Below are positions 43,919 to 53,120 of a stretch of DNA of 64,000 bases, piece after piece. The position numbers and the translations under genes were made by a program. How positions within the stretch are numbered: position 1 is the stretch's first letter; every line of letters starts with the position of its first letter. The stretch spans positions 186,001 through 250,000 of the forward strand of contig DIHO01000019.1 in assembly GCA_002420185.1 (NCBI GenBank), given 5' to 3'. The notes beneath the pieces were generated by a model that saw nothing but the letters and a program-made list of their open reading frames with translations, ran no database searches and was not told the DNA's origin. This stretch comes from Opitutales bacterium UBA5694 (lineage in GTDB: Bacteria; Verrucomicrobiota; Verrucomicrobiia; Opitutales; Opitutaceae).

Positions 43919-45286
43919 TTAAGGCATCAAGTTCCAGTCGGGGCCATCGGCCATTATGCTGGCGTTGATTTCCAGTAACTGCTTCTTTAGGCGATCTGTC
44001 AGTTCTGGATTCTGCCTAGCAATGTCAGTTTTCTGCGTCGGATCGGTTTTTAGATTAAATAACTGGTAGTTCTTGTAGGTTCCCGACTTGATCGAGGGAA
44101 TCCACGCCTCCTGAAACATATTGTGTGTCGATAGCTCGAAATCCGGTTCAGCTACGAGTGAATAGTCTCCATCCCGTATAGCCACAATCGGTCTCGCTTT
44201 CTGGAGATGCCAAAACAACGGTTGCTTGCGCTCGAAGCGCTTTCCGCCACCGGTGAGTAAAAAGGACAGATCAGTTCCGTCCAAATGGACCCCGTGAGGA
44301 GTATCCAAATTTAGTAGGCGGCATACGGTGGGCAATATATCCACTAGTCCCGCAGGTGCGGTTTCTAGGCGATTCGCTCCGATCTTTCCTGGCCAACTGA
44401 ATATTCCCGGTACTCGAATTCCGCCTTCCCAGTTCATGCCTTTCCTTCCGCGGAGGCCCCCGGTTCGATCATCTCGGTAGCTTCCATTGTCAGATCCGTA
44501 GACGATTAGGGTGTTCTTGGGATCATCGATCTCCCTCAGCTTTGCTAATAGTCTGCCGATCGCCTGATCCTCATTGGCGATGGTGCCGGAGTAGATGGCT
44601 GCCTTGTCTGCTAAACCACCATACTGGTAAACGATTTCGTCGGGAGCGGCGATTGGAGCATGGGGCTCGTGGAACCAGACGTTTAGGAAAAAGGGAATGT
44701 CACGATCGCTTTGATCTAGCCAGTCGATGGCCTCGTCTACGACAATCTGACACGAGTAGCCCTCGATTTCTCCGACGGATTCTCCGTTGCGAACGAAATT
44801 ATTGGGATTGCGGTGGCTAGGAGCAGCGTTGTTCGCCGTCGCAAACCAGTAATCGAATCCATGGTCGCTCGGAGTCGGTTTTTTTCGGTCAGCGGTTGGT
44901 AGACCCAAGTGCCATTTGCCTATGTGAGCCGTTGCGTAGCCGGCATCCTTCAGGATTTCTGCCAAAGTGATTTCGGACTCAAGGAGATGGGAATTCTGGG
45001 TTTCGTCGAATATCCAGCTGTAGACTCCGGCTCTAATATGATGGCGGCCAGTTAAAAGAACTGCTCTTGAGGGAGAACAAACCGCACATCCAGAGTAGAA
45101 GTCCGAAAACCGAGTGCCTCCCGCAGCTAACTGGTCCAAGGCGGGTGTTTTAACCGGCCCCTCATAGCATCCAATATCCTGATACCCGAGGTCATCTGAA
45201 AGCAGCAAGACTACATTGGGTTTTCCAAGAAGGGAAAGTGAGAACGTATACGCGATCAAAAGAGAAAATAATAGGGCATCCTTCAT
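43919..45286 (-). CDS. Secreted arylsulfatase-type sulfatase
   Basis: A 455-residue type I sulfatase counted from ATG 45286, which gives a proper signal peptide (ALLFSLLIAYTFSLSLLG); the frame is open 45 codons further upstream without leader character. Catalytic motif C-S-P-S-R (70-74) in GCAVCSPSRAVLLTGRHH; metal Asp pair in LLLSDDLGYQDIGC; second metal Asp-Asn in VYGSDNGSYRDD. The GGLRGRKGMNWEGGIRVPGI segment and the LFNLKTDPTQKTDIA segment near the end are standard. It is probably periplasmic or surface-bound and acts on a sulfated sugar polymer together with the neighbouring FG-GAP and sialidase-fold proteins. Substrate not evident. Confidence 0.95.
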   Translation of the reverse strand: MKDALLFSLLIAYTFSLSLLGKPNVVLLLSDDLGYQDIGCYEGPVKTPALDQLAAGGTRFSDFYSGCAVCSPSRAVLLTGRHHIRAGVYSWIFDETQNSHLLESEITLAEILKDAGYATAHIGKWHLGLPTADRKKPTPSDHGFDYWFATANNAAPSHRNPNNFVRNGESVGEIEGYSCQIVVDEAIDWLDQSDRDIPFFLNVWFHEPHAPIAAPDEIVYQYGGLADKAAIYSGTIANEDQAIGRLLAKLREIDDPKNTLIVYGSDNGSYRDDRTGGLRGRKGMNWEGGIRVPGIFSWPGKIGANRLETAPAGLVDILPTVCRLLNLDTPHGVHLDGTDLSFLLTGGGKRFERKQPLFWHLQKARPIVAIRDGDYSLVAEPDFELSTHNMFQEAWIPSIKSGTYKNYQLFNLKTDPTQKTDIARQNPELTDRLKKQLLEINASIMADGPDWNLMP

Positions 45287-45625
45287 GTTTTGATTTTTAT
45301 ATAATAGCCCGGTGGGAAGCCAGAAAAAACCGCGAAACCAGTGGTGCGTGCTCCTGATTTTCTCGTTGGGTACGACGGGTTGACGACTTGGGAAATAAGT
45401 AGAACGATGTACCAAGAACAATAGTAAGAATGTGACTCGATTATCACAAATTAAAGCTGTTTTGCTGATCTGCAGCCCATATAATTAGGAGGGTAGCCGC
45501 CCATTCCTAGAGCTGGAAAACTAACTGGGCTAATCAATCAGCGGGCTCACCCCAGATGGAAGGAAGTGATTTTGCCAGAACGCGATTTGTAGTCGCTAGC
45601 ACTCTCGAGAACACCGAGCTCCAGT
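45287..45625. other. Intergenic stretch, nothing recognised
   Basis: About 340 bases between two reverse-strand genes. There is a short hairpin AGGAGGGTAGCCGCCCATTCCT near 45488 but no gene. Confidence 0.3.
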
Positions 45626-46912
45626 TTACTCAATAAAAATTGAACGATTGGGCTGATTCCATTTGATCTTCGCCACCCAGACGCGGTTGTTTGCTCCTCG
45701 ATCTCTTAAGCGGACGGAATCGCGATATACCCGGTCGCGTGTACGCACCTCTTTGGAACTGGACTGCATCCATTCTGTCACTGTTACCCAGGTTTCGGAC
45801 TCACTGATCTTTGTCACGCCAAAGTTTCCTAGCCTAGCCCCGTAGTCGGGAACTAGGACCTGCTCTGTCGAATTAATGACCTGCAGCGTATCAGGATCAA
45901 TCTGGGCAATGAAAAGCGGTGCACGGTGTCGAGTGACATGATCGTTGTTGGCTCCGCGGCGTGTGTAGGCGAGAAAGATCGCTTCACTATGCACAACCCA
46001 ATGCTGCTGGGTATTGTAGTTTCCTAGGTCGGTTCCATCGTCAAACCTCCATCGTTTCGGTGTGCTAAACGTGAGGCCATCGTGACTAACCGCTACATAG
46101 CCGTGGTCATCGTTACGCATGGTGAGAAAGAAGCGGTCGCCAAATTTCGTAATCGACGGTTCGTAAAGCCCACGCTTTATTGGTACCGTCAGTTCGGATC
46201 CATGCTCGAGGTAGCGAATCTCTCCATTCTCAAAGTGGGCTCGCATCACAGTAGTAGAATACTGGTTACCCTCCGGTTCTTTGAAATAAAAAGGTACGAG
46301 CAAATCTCCATTCGGAAAATCATACCTCTGGGCACATCCCGCCCCTGCGTTTTCGAATCTGGACTCATCTGGCAGTTTCACGGTCCGCCAATCTGACCAG
46401 TTACCCTGATTCGGATTATAGGTTGCATAGGCAATTCCTCGAGGGCGTACCGATTTCACCAGGTTGTCCTGATAAACCACTGTGTGGCCAATGCCGATCA
46501 ACGTTTTTGATCGAGGATGCCAGCACGGCCAGAAGTCACAGACTGTAATCTCCAGATCGCTTTCATCTCTCCAAGTAAAGGGCACGCGGGAAAATGACTC
46601 GAGCTCCTCGGGAGCAGTCCAGGTCAAGCCCCCATCGACTGTCCGCATTTGATTGAGCCCATAAAAAATATCCGACCCGGAAATATCCAGTTTTTGCAGG
46701 GTCATCACAACCAAGGGATCCGTTCCCTGTTCAGGCGGCAACGCACCAGCCCGCGCGTGGACCCAGCACATCTTTCCATCGAAGCCTTCACGGGCCACGC
46801 TAAGATCGATTTCATATAGCGGATCAGCTACAAGAAACATAGGTAGTAAAAGAGCCGCCGGTAAAGCACGTAACACAATCAAAAAATACCGTCTGTGACG
46901 CGGAGGCGTCAA
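45626..46912 (-). CDS. Secreted sialidase-fold (BNR-repeat) protein
   Basis: A 428-residue protein with a signal peptide (LRALPAALLLPMFLVA). The first usable start is TTG 46912; a GTG at 46876 would also keep the leader. The sequence has the six-bladed propeller pattern of exo-sialidases: an RTVDGGLTW Asp box (S/T-x-D-x-G-x-x-W) after ~90 residues, a degenerate one in VAVSHDGLTFSTPKRW, and the FVPFYFKEP-like and LYEPSITKFGDRFFLTM segments that carry catalytic Glu/Tyr-type residues. Classical sialidases cleave terminal sialic acid; this PVC subclass has no proven substrate and could be a trans- or poly-sugar lyase. It lies between a sulfatase and a decayed dioxygenase gene. Confidence 0.8.
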   Translation of the reverse strand: MTPPRHRRYFLIVLRALPAALLLPMFLVADPLYEIDLSVAREGFDGKMCWVHARAGALPPEQGTDPLVVMTLQKLDISGSDIFYGLNQMRTVDGGLTWTAPEELESFSRVPFTWRDESDLEITVCDFWPCWHPRSKTLIGIGHTVVYQDNLVKSVRPRGIAYATYNPNQGNWSDWRTVKLPDESRFENAGAGCAQRYDFPNGDLLVPFYFKEPEGNQYSTTVMRAHFENGEIRYLEHGSELTVPIKRGLYEPSITKFGDRFFLTMRNDDHGYVAVSHDGLTFSTPKRWRFDDGTDLGNYNTQQHWVVHSEAIFLAYTRRGANNDHVTRHRAPLFIAQIDPDTLQVINSTEQVLVPDYGARLGNFGVTKISESETWVTVTEWMQSSSKEVRTRDRVYRDSVRLRDRGANNRVWVAKIKWNQPNRSIFIE

Positions 46913-46952
46913 CCGAGAAACCGAGGTCTCCTATCGGGCATCCCCATTACCT

Positions 46953-47807
46953 TAACTTGCAATCCACGAGCTACAGGCAATACCTCTAGCGTCAGGGAAC
47001 ATGTGTTCGGGGCGATTGGAAACATCGGAATCGATAGCCCGAGTACTGAGAGTGCAGAAGAAGGGCTAGAAATGGTCGGGGGGTTCGCCACCCGTTTTGG
47101 ATCGCGTTACCACCTCGCCAACGGGCCCAGCATAAGCGGGTCGGTAGGCGATTGCCAGCATGCGGTAAAAGCGGTGGCTGTGCTTGTGGTAATTGCCTTG
47201 AAACGCCTTCTGATTGATCACAACAGTTGATCCAGCCTAGCATGTTACCATGCGTCCTTACGGATTGTTCAGACGACGGGTTTAGGGATTGCCGTCGCTA
47301 TGTAGGTACAGGTGGGACCGCGGAATCACCTTAAAGGGTGCGCATTCCGGAGTCAGATTGTCGATATAACAGAGGACACTAGCCATCAAAGGGGGTTGGC
47401 TTTAACGCCGAAGATTTTGGAGCTGTAGGGCTGGGAGTCGTTATGGATCACGATTCCAGGATGCCTAGGATGGGCACAAGTTTAGCTACAGGAGGTGAGG
47501 ACGGGTACGTCGCCGAAAAGCTCGCTTAGAAATTCGATCATTTTCGGGTGAGCGAGGGTCTCGATGGTCGGGGGCGAGTTGGTCTACTGAACATTGGGAA
47601 ACGTCCTTTGATGCGGGCTGTAGTCAACTGCTTTTGCCGGAAGTTGGTTTAGCCCCTTATAAATGTATCCAAAATATCGGGTATAACCACGAATCCTTCT
47701 AGCTCCATATCGCGTATCTGCTCTTGGTGGGTTAGGGCTTTCCAGTTCGTCGTGTCGTACCGGACTTCGAACAGGCTCTCTTGGCCATTGATAAAAGTGG
47801 CAGTCAT
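46953..47807 (-). pseudogene. Decayed phytanoyl-CoA dioxygenase (PhyH) gene
   Basis: The whole length of a PhyH-type Fe(II)/2-oxoglutarate dioxygenase can be read in three successive frames. Start at ATG 47807: HQEQIRDMELEGFVVIPDIL. After a frameshift: LPAKAVDYSPHQRTFPNVQ, then an in-frame TAG in place of Trp, TIETLAHPKMIEFLSELFG, another stop, and HPGIVIHNDSQPYSSKIFG, which has the HxD metal motif. After a second frameshift at a C run: ASVLCYIDNLTPECAPFKVI, PRSHLYLHSDGNP, three stops in the next ~20 codons, VVINQKAFQGNYHKHSHRF with Gln replacing the distal His, RMLAIAYRPAYAGPVGEV, one more stop, and DVSNRPEHMFPDARG to the end. At least six nonsense codons and two frameshifts mean it is long dead. 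Confidence 0.9.
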
Positions 47808-48042
47808 AGCCGAATTATACCCCCGCCCTTGAGCGTTAAACGGCATTTGATTTGATCGATGATCGCGTCTCCTATTAGCCGCTAATCGCTAACGAACGAT
47901 TCTCCTCACTTTGAACGCCCTTGGGAACGCCGTGCACCAGCAAGTCAAGAAGAAGAGCATGCGAAGGTTCCGTGTTCCGAAAAGGGATTACCACCGCAAT
48001 TTCGAGGTAAATTTCATGCCGTGAAATAAGAGCGGTTAACGT
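47808..48042. other. Intergenic stretch with open frame after the beta-helix gene
   Basis: Directly after the stop codon of the beta-helix gene, the same reverse frame stays open for 55 codons to TAA at 47875-47877 and reads like protein (EIAVVIPFRNTEPSHALLLD). It has no start of its own. It may be chance, the lost end of the upstream gene, or a separate remnant. Confidence 0.3.
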
Positions 48043-49608
48043 TCAGCTTTCGGAATCGATCGTCACGTTGCGGAACATGAAAGGGTTGTCGCTTATTCGG
48101 AGCGGTTTTCCGCTCGCGGTTGTGACGTTTTTGAGCATGACCTTCTCAGTCTTCACGTATGGGTAGTTTTCTATGCATGTATCATCTGTCATTTTCGGAT
48201 TGAAATCCGCGAAGATTGCAGGACCTGTATAAGCGGTTGGATGGTTTGAGTCGTCGATGTGAAAGTTTTCGAAAAGGATACGCTCTGGCATGTAACAGGT
48301 GTATCCAAAATTATGTTGGCCAGAATTGAATCCATTTATGAGCACGACGTTACCGCTACTGCTGAACGAAGGAACGAAAACACTGTCCCGAATGACCAGT
48401 TCCCCTTGCCAAGTGCTGCCATAGTCTGAGCGCAGATGAACGAATCGCCGGCTTCGTACAGTTGTCTTTTCCACTAGAAAGGTGCCGTTGCCTATGGCAT
48501 TGATTCCCATGTGGCCGAGGGTCGAGTTCTGGATCGTCGCATTGGTTACACCTCGGTGGGCGTCGAACCGGGAAAAGACACAGTTGTCCAAGACTAAGTT
48601 CTTGCAATAGTTGGACCCCATGATGCCCCAGTACGTGTTGTCAGTTATGTCGTTGCTCTGTCTGCAATTAAAGAATGACACGTTGAGGGCCCGGCTTAGG
48701 GAAATGTCATAGGAACCCATGGAAACCGGGAGCCTGGCCGCACCGATCGTCTCGTAAATTTTGTGCCCTGTTAGGATGGTGTTCTTGATCGTCACGTTGG
48801 CACAATCGCTCACGTGGATAAATCCGCTGTACGGAGCTCCGTGTTCGCCTTCTCCTGCTACGTAGTGTTCCAGTCCGTCCACGATCACGTTCGAGCGCCT
48901 TACACCGAATCCACGTTTGAAGTAGTCATACACCGGCTCCTCCCGGTTAGCCAGGGTCGTGAATCGTCCGCCCGTGAGGGTCAGGATTTCCTGGTCCATC
49001 GGTTGCACAACGATATCGGTGATTTGGTCGAAGTCCCAAACAATCGGTGTATCAAGATCAACACTACCGTTCTCATTTAAGATGAAAATATCAGTTTGGG
49101 GAGATCCGTCGTTTTGGTTCCGGCCATACCTGATATAGTGTTTCATGTTTGTGTTAGTGACCGTAACCAGACACGGATAGGGTAGGGTAAGGTCGACTCT
49201 CCGTTGGCCCTTACTCAGTTGGGTTATGCCATTCGGCTTGAACGGCTGAAGGAGCGATTCTACAAGGAACACATAGGAATCGCGATTATCGACGCTAGTA
49301 TCGTCGATAAGGAACACGGACTCCCCGAAATCCGTATCCGTGCGAATGAACGCTGTGAGGTTCCGTCCTCCAATGTAGTAAACGTAACCCTCATCCGCTT
49401 TGACTGGAAGTCCATACTGATTGGCGATTTGATGGGTAGCGACAATGGCCTCCATATCGTCGGTTTTGCCATCTCCTCTTGCACCTAGGTCACTGTAGCA
49501 CAGATGGCCCCTCGTTGTAGCAATTTGGATAAGTAAGTCAGAAACATTATTTTCAGTCGCTGATGCCGAAAAACAAAGGATAAAGGTGGAGAAAAGCAGT
49601 TTTTTCAT
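48043..49608 (-). CDS. Secreted right-handed beta-helix protein (pectate-lyase-3-like)
   Basis: A 521-residue protein counted from ATG 49608, which gives the signal peptide KLLFSTFILCFSASA; the frame is open 27 codons further upstream without leader character. The mature N-terminus has the glycosidase/lyase entry motif SDLGARGDGKTDDMEAI typical of Pectate_lyase_3 (GH28/GH55-type) folds. The rest is a parallel beta-helix pattern with repeated N-V-T-I-K-N, NLVLDNCVF and ATIQNSTLG strands. Such proteins cleave or bind acidic polysaccharides or act like phage tail-spikes. I cannot point to catalytic residues, so lyase or hydrolase activity is an inference. The position next to sulfatase and sialidase-fold genes fits degradation of an anionic polymer. 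Confidence 0.82.
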   Translation of the reverse strand: MKKLLFSTFILCFSASATENNVSDLLIQIATTRGHLCYSDLGARGDGKTDDMEAIVATHQIANQYGLPVKADEGYVYYIGGRNLTAFIRTDTDFGESVFLIDDTSVDNRDSYVFLVESLLQPFKPNGITQLSKGQRRVDLTLPYPCLVTVTNTNMKHYIRYGRNQNDGSPQTDIFILNENGSVDLDTPIVWDFDQITDIVVQPMDQEILTLTGGRFTTLANREEPVYDYFKRGFGVRRSNVIVDGLEHYVAGEGEHGAPYSGFIHVSDCANVTIKNTILTGHKIYETIGAARLPVSMGSYDISLSRALNVSFFNCRQSNDITDNTYWGIMGSNYCKNLVLDNCVFSRFDAHRGVTNATIQNSTLGHMGINAIGNGTFLVEKTTVRSRRFVHLRSDYGSTWQGELVIRDSVFVPSFSSSGNVVLINGFNSGQHNFGYTCYMPERILFENFHIDDSNHPTAYTGPAIFADFNPKMTDDTCIENYPYVKTEKVMLKNVTTASGKPLRISDNPFMFRNVTIDSES

Positions 49609-50288
49609 GATATAGGTGAATTCCGTTAACCCATCAGCATAACCTATTAACGAAAGGGATCGAGTGAATTCTGAAACGGCTAGTCGCAATGTTATCTGAA
49701 CTCAAACCGTAAAAACCAGGACTCCCTCCTAACGATCTTTCCTATGGGAACCCTGCGTCTGATTGCCGCAACCAGAAGACCCGATCTAACCAAATATCTC
49801 TGATCAGCATTGGAATTCCTGTCTTACCACAGATTTGCGGAATCGTAAAAAAGGCTTTAGTTCCGTCATTTAAATTTGAATCGATCGAAAGTTTTCAACC
49901 CATTAGCCTTGATAGTTGGGATGTAAGGCTCAAACCCTAACCCGTCCCGATAAATGCCCAGCTAAAGTCCGAAGACTGGCGTCGAAATGGATCTGCGAAT
50001 ACAAAGAGGATATGGGACTTTTTCGAGTGGATGATTAGAATCAGTTAACCTAGCTAAGGATTGGTTTGCGTTCGATCTTTTTGAAGCAAGAATGTTACGT
50101 TTACGATTTAATTTCGCAAGCGGAGAATTATTGGACCTGCTGAATTGAGCTTAGTTTTTGATGATAAGAATTCGCACACAAAGATGAAGCTAACGATGGG
50201 AATGAAATAGTGAATCCGTTTGGGAGTAATCTAAATCCGCCTTGGGGTAGATCGCTCTATTTTAGTTTGTTAAGGTTAAAGGTTAGAA
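49609..50288. promoter_or_regulatory. Intergenic region before the TonB-energising operon
   Basis: About 680 bases between divergent genes with no coding-like sequence that I recognise. The last 100 bases are AT-rich and should hold the promoter for the DUF3450-TonB operon; an AAGGTTAAAGGTTAG string lies just before its start. No operator-like repeat was identified. Confidence 0.35.
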
Positions 50289-51047
50289 ATGAAATTGTTG
50301 GCTGCAGCATTGTTTTTTTTGGCGGTTCCTTTGTTTGGTTCAGAGGTATTGGATTTGGCTCGGGCCAACCTGAAAGAGTGGGTGAAGGTAGAGAAGAGCA
50401 TCTCCCTGGAAAAGCATGCTTGGCGAAATAAAAAAGAGGTAATGCTTGATCTGATCGGCGTCCTTGAAAAGGAAAGCGAAGCTCTGCGGAGTCGTCTAGA
50501 AGAAATTGGGAGACAGCAAGGCGAGTCTAATAAACTTCGCGAAGAATTGTTGAAAAAAGAAGCGTCACTGGCTGACTCGATCGAGGCGATAGAACTTTTT
50601 TTGAGGAAGATGGAGGGTCAAGTTTGGGCACTTAGTGCTTGGCTGCCGCAGCCTTTGGTTCAGAAGTTAGAGCCATTTTTCGGGCGATTGCCGAAGGAAT
50701 CCGAGGAAACATCCCTGGGGGTTGCGGAGCGGATGCAGACGGTTGTCGGAATATTGTCTAGTATTCATAAGTTTGACGAGAGGATCATTTTGTCTAGCGA
50801 AATCCGTAAGACTGGGGACGGCAGTAGAGGCGAGTTCAAGTCTTTGTATCTCGGTTTAGCGTGTGCTTATTATCTGGCACCGAATGGAGCGAGTGCAGGG
50901 GTGGGAAGGCCGAGTGCGAATGGGTGGCTTTGGGAGCCTGCTCCTGAGTTGGCGGATCGAATTGAAGAAGCGATGGCTATTCACGAGGGAATTCAGAAAG
51001 AAGCTGAGTTTTTGCCTTTGCCCGTGCGAATTGGAGGAGTCAATTAG
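50289..51047 (+). CDS. DUF3450 periplasmic coiled-coil protein of a TonB system
   Basis: A 252-residue periplasmic protein: signal peptide (LLAAALFFLAVPLFGS), a long coiled coil (KEVMLDLIGVLEKESEALRS, then EEIGRQQGESNKLREELLKK), and a C-terminal domain with RIILSSEIR, GEFKSLYLGLACAYYLAPNG and AGVGRPSANGWLWEPAP, which is the signature end of DUF3450. This family is encoded as the first gene of operons for accessory TonB-ExbB-ExbD systems in Proteobacteria and PVC bacteria. Its stop codon shares one base with the start of the next gene, so translation is probably coupled. It may form the periplasmic part of the energising complex together with the MotA/TolQ/ExbB-like protein. Confidence 0.93.
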   Translation: MKLLAAALFFLAVPLFGSEVLDLARANLKEWVKVEKSISLEKHAWRNKKEVMLDLIGVLEKESEALRSRLEEIGRQQGESNKLREELLKKEASLADSIEAIELFLRKMEGQVWALSAWLPQPLVQKLEPFFGRLPKESEETSLGVAERMQTVVGILSSIHKFDERIILSSEIRKTGDGSRGEFKSLYLGLACAYYLAPNGASAGVGRPSANGWLWEPAPELADRIEEAMAIHEGIQKEAEFLPLPVRIGGVN

Positions 51048-52480
51048 TGCTTCTCGAGGGTATTTTTAGGAGAACCAAGGCTTTTTGGTATGTTGGGGCC
51101 GTTTTCGCTTTGTTGTCAGTCGATACTGCCAGTGGGGCTGATTTTGATGAGTCGGTTGCGGCTCATGAAGAGCGATTGAACACGGCGATCCATCGTTTAA
51201 ATATGTTGCGGTCGGAAATTTCCGATAACCAGATTCCGCTTTCTAAGCGCTTGAGTGCGGTGCGGGAAGAGGCGAAGGGCTTGCGCAGTGAATTAGAGAA
51301 GCAGCGATCGGCTAAGGATAGCAAACATTTGGAATTACGTGAATTGGAGGAGCGGGTTGAGGCGAGCAGTAAAGAAATTGATTATATTTCGATGACACTT
51401 TTCGGCGAATATTTAGCGAATTACGAGGCTTCATTGAGTTCGGGTGAAGGTGAGTCTTATGGCGAGGCGATTAATAAGCTGCATTTGTTGGGTGAGAGTA
51501 GCGGAGGGACGAAAGAAGTTATGCTGCTTCGGAGTCTTGAATTGGTTGAGGAGTCTTTGGGGCGTATTAAGAGTGTATTGGGTGGAAAAGTCTATGAGGG
51601 TGAGGCCCTTGGCCCCGATGGGATACTTGTGTCGGGAAAATTTATACAAGCGGGTCCATACCTATTTTTTGCGGATCAAGAGAACGATCAATTTGGCCTT
51701 ATTGTGGAGGGCTTAAGTTTGCGGCCGATTTTACGTCGTTTGGATGGGTCAAGTGAGGGTTTGATTGCTACGTTCGCGAATGGGGAGTCTGATTTGCTCC
51801 CTATTGATCCGAGCTTGGAGAATGCTCTGTTGCTAAATGAGACTAAGGAGAGTTTTATGGGGCACCTCCGTAAGGGTGGGGTTTGGGTTTATCCGATCGT
51901 TTTCTTCGCTCTTTTAGCGACCTTGGTTGCGGCGTATAAGTTTGCTCAAATTTTTGTCATCCGAGAGCCGGATCCAATGGTGGCCCATGAGTTGTCACGT
52001 TTGCTTCGCGATGGCGATCGTAAGGAGGCTCTCAACTTGGCGAATAGGCAGCCGGAGCCTGCGAGGGCGATGCTTTTGAATGCTGTTGAGCATTCCGATG
52101 AGTCGGTGGAATTGGTTGAAGAGGTGATGTACGAGTCGATGCTGAGCGTGCAGCCGAAATTGGAGCGTTTTCTTAATGTCATAGCGATTACAGCGGCTAC
52201 GGCTCCGTTGTTAGGGCTTTTGGGAACGGTGACGGGGATTATCAAGACCTTCAAACTGATGAATGTATTTGGAGCTGGTGACCCGAAGCCGTTGATCGCT
52301 GGAATTTCAGAAGCTCTGATTACAACCGAGCTGGGGCTTGTTCTTGCGATTCCCGCTTTGATTATACATGCGTTGTTGTCTCGCAAAGTAGCGGGAGTAT
52401 TGGCACGGCTGGAAAAGCTTTCGGTGGCTTTCGTAAACAGTTTGTCGCGGCGTTCGGTGAGGAGTGAAATCGATGTTTAA
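51047..52480 (+). CDS. MotA/TolQ/ExbB proton-channel protein with long periplasmic domain
   Basis: A 477-residue inner-membrane protein that starts at GTG 51047. Residues ~1-30 are a signal peptide (FWYVGAVFALLSVDTASG); ~35-280 form a periplasmic domain with a coiled coil (LSKRLSAVREEAKGLRSELE, ELEERVEASSKEIDYIS); ~285-305 is a membrane helix (VYPIVFFALLATLVAAYKFA); and the C-terminal ~170 residues are the MotA/TolQ/ExbB domain with the conserved TAATAPLLGLLGTVTGIIKT and ALITTELGLVLAIPALI segments. These lines supply proton-motive force to TonB. The combined architecture with the N-terminal extension is typical of the second gene in DUF3450 operons. It overlaps the next gene by 17 bases. Confidence 0.93.
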   Translation: MLLEGIFRRTKAFWYVGAVFALLSVDTASGADFDESVAAHEERLNTAIHRLNMLRSEISDNQIPLSKRLSAVREEAKGLRSELEKQRSAKDSKHLELRELEERVEASSKEIDYISMTLFGEYLANYEASLSSGEGESYGEAINKLHLLGESSGGTKEVMLLRSLELVEESLGRIKSVLGGKVYEGEALGPDGILVSGKFIQAGPYLFFADQENDQFGLIVEGLSLRPILRRLDGSSEGLIATFANGESDLLPIDPSLENALLLNETKESFMGHLRKGGVWVYPIVFFALLATLVAAYKFAQIFVIREPDPMVAHELSRLLRDGDRKEALNLANRQPEPARAMLLNAVEHSDESVELVEEVMYESMLSVQPKLERFLNVIAITAATAPLLGLLGTVTGIIKTFKLMNVFGAGDPKPLIAGISEALITTELGLVLAIPALIIHALLSRKVAGVLARLEKLSVAFVNSLSRRSVRSEIDV

Positions 52481-53066
52481 TTTCTCAAAAGAGGTTTTGG
52501 ATATTTGGGCGAAGGGGGGTTGGCTTATGTTGCCGCTCTTTGTTTTGACTTTGTTTATTTATTACGCGGTCTTGGAGCTTTTTCTTAGACTGAGTGGGCA
52601 TTTCCTAGTTCGGTCGGGCTACCATAGCAGTTCCGATGAAGCTATCGCCCTTGCTTTGCGTTCTGGGCATCAGGGCTTGTCCAGAGTTATTGCCTTCGAT
52701 GTGGAAGGTCCAGTGGGGGCTCGACGGCATTTTAAGGAAGTAAGGGCTGAATATTTACCTGTTATCGATCGAAGGATTCACTTTCTTTCGATATTAATCG
52801 CAACGGGTCCCTTGTTGGGCTTGCTGGGAACGGTGACAGGGATGTTGACGACCTTCGATGGGATAGCCGCGGGTGAATCGAGTAAGTTCGGGATTATCAT
52901 TTCAGGCGTATCCGAAGCATTGATAACTACGCAGGGCGGGCTAATCATTTCAATTCCTGCTTTTGTATTGCTTTCATTCATTATACATAAGCGGAACCGA
53001 CTGGAGCGGTGCTTGTCACGACTGGAACAATATAATGTTCGTATCGCGATGCGGCGAGACGGCTAA
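52464..53066 (+). CDS. exbB: ExbB-type proton-channel protein
   Basis: A 200-residue ExbB/TolQ protein with the usual three membrane helices: GGWLMLPLFVLTLFIYYAVL at the N-terminus, ATGPLLGLLGTVTGMLTTFD in the middle, and SEALITTQGGLIISIPAFV near the C-terminus. A cytoplasmic loop lies between helices one and two. With ExbD it forms the proton channel that energises TonB. It starts inside the end of the previous gene (17-base overlap), so this operon has two proton-channel subunits: one long with a periplasmic domain and one short ExbB. The ExbD gene begins right after it. Confidence 0.95.
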   Translation: MKSMFNFSKEVLDIWAKGGWLMLPLFVLTLFIYYAVLELFLRLSGHFLVRSGYHSSSDEAIALALRSGHQGLSRVIAFDVEGPVGARRHFKEVRAEYLPVIDRRIHFLSILIATGPLLGLLGTVTGMLTTFDGIAAGESSKFGIIISGVSEALITTQGGLIISIPAFVLLSFIIHKRNRLERCLSRLEQYNVRIAMRRDG

Positions 53067-53120
53067 ATGAGGGAGGTGGCGAGGCATATGATCCCTTGCC
53101 AACGTAAGGTTAGACTGAAC

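Noticed and set aside
46895..47230. 111-residue forward frame
   Set aside because: It is the antisense of the decayed PhyH gene, whose minus-strand blocks are unmistakable.
53067..53120. Longer N-terminus for ExbD from ATG 53067 or 53088
   Set aside because: Would add up to 18 residues not typical of the family; not excluded, since 53088 has a GGGAGG upstream.
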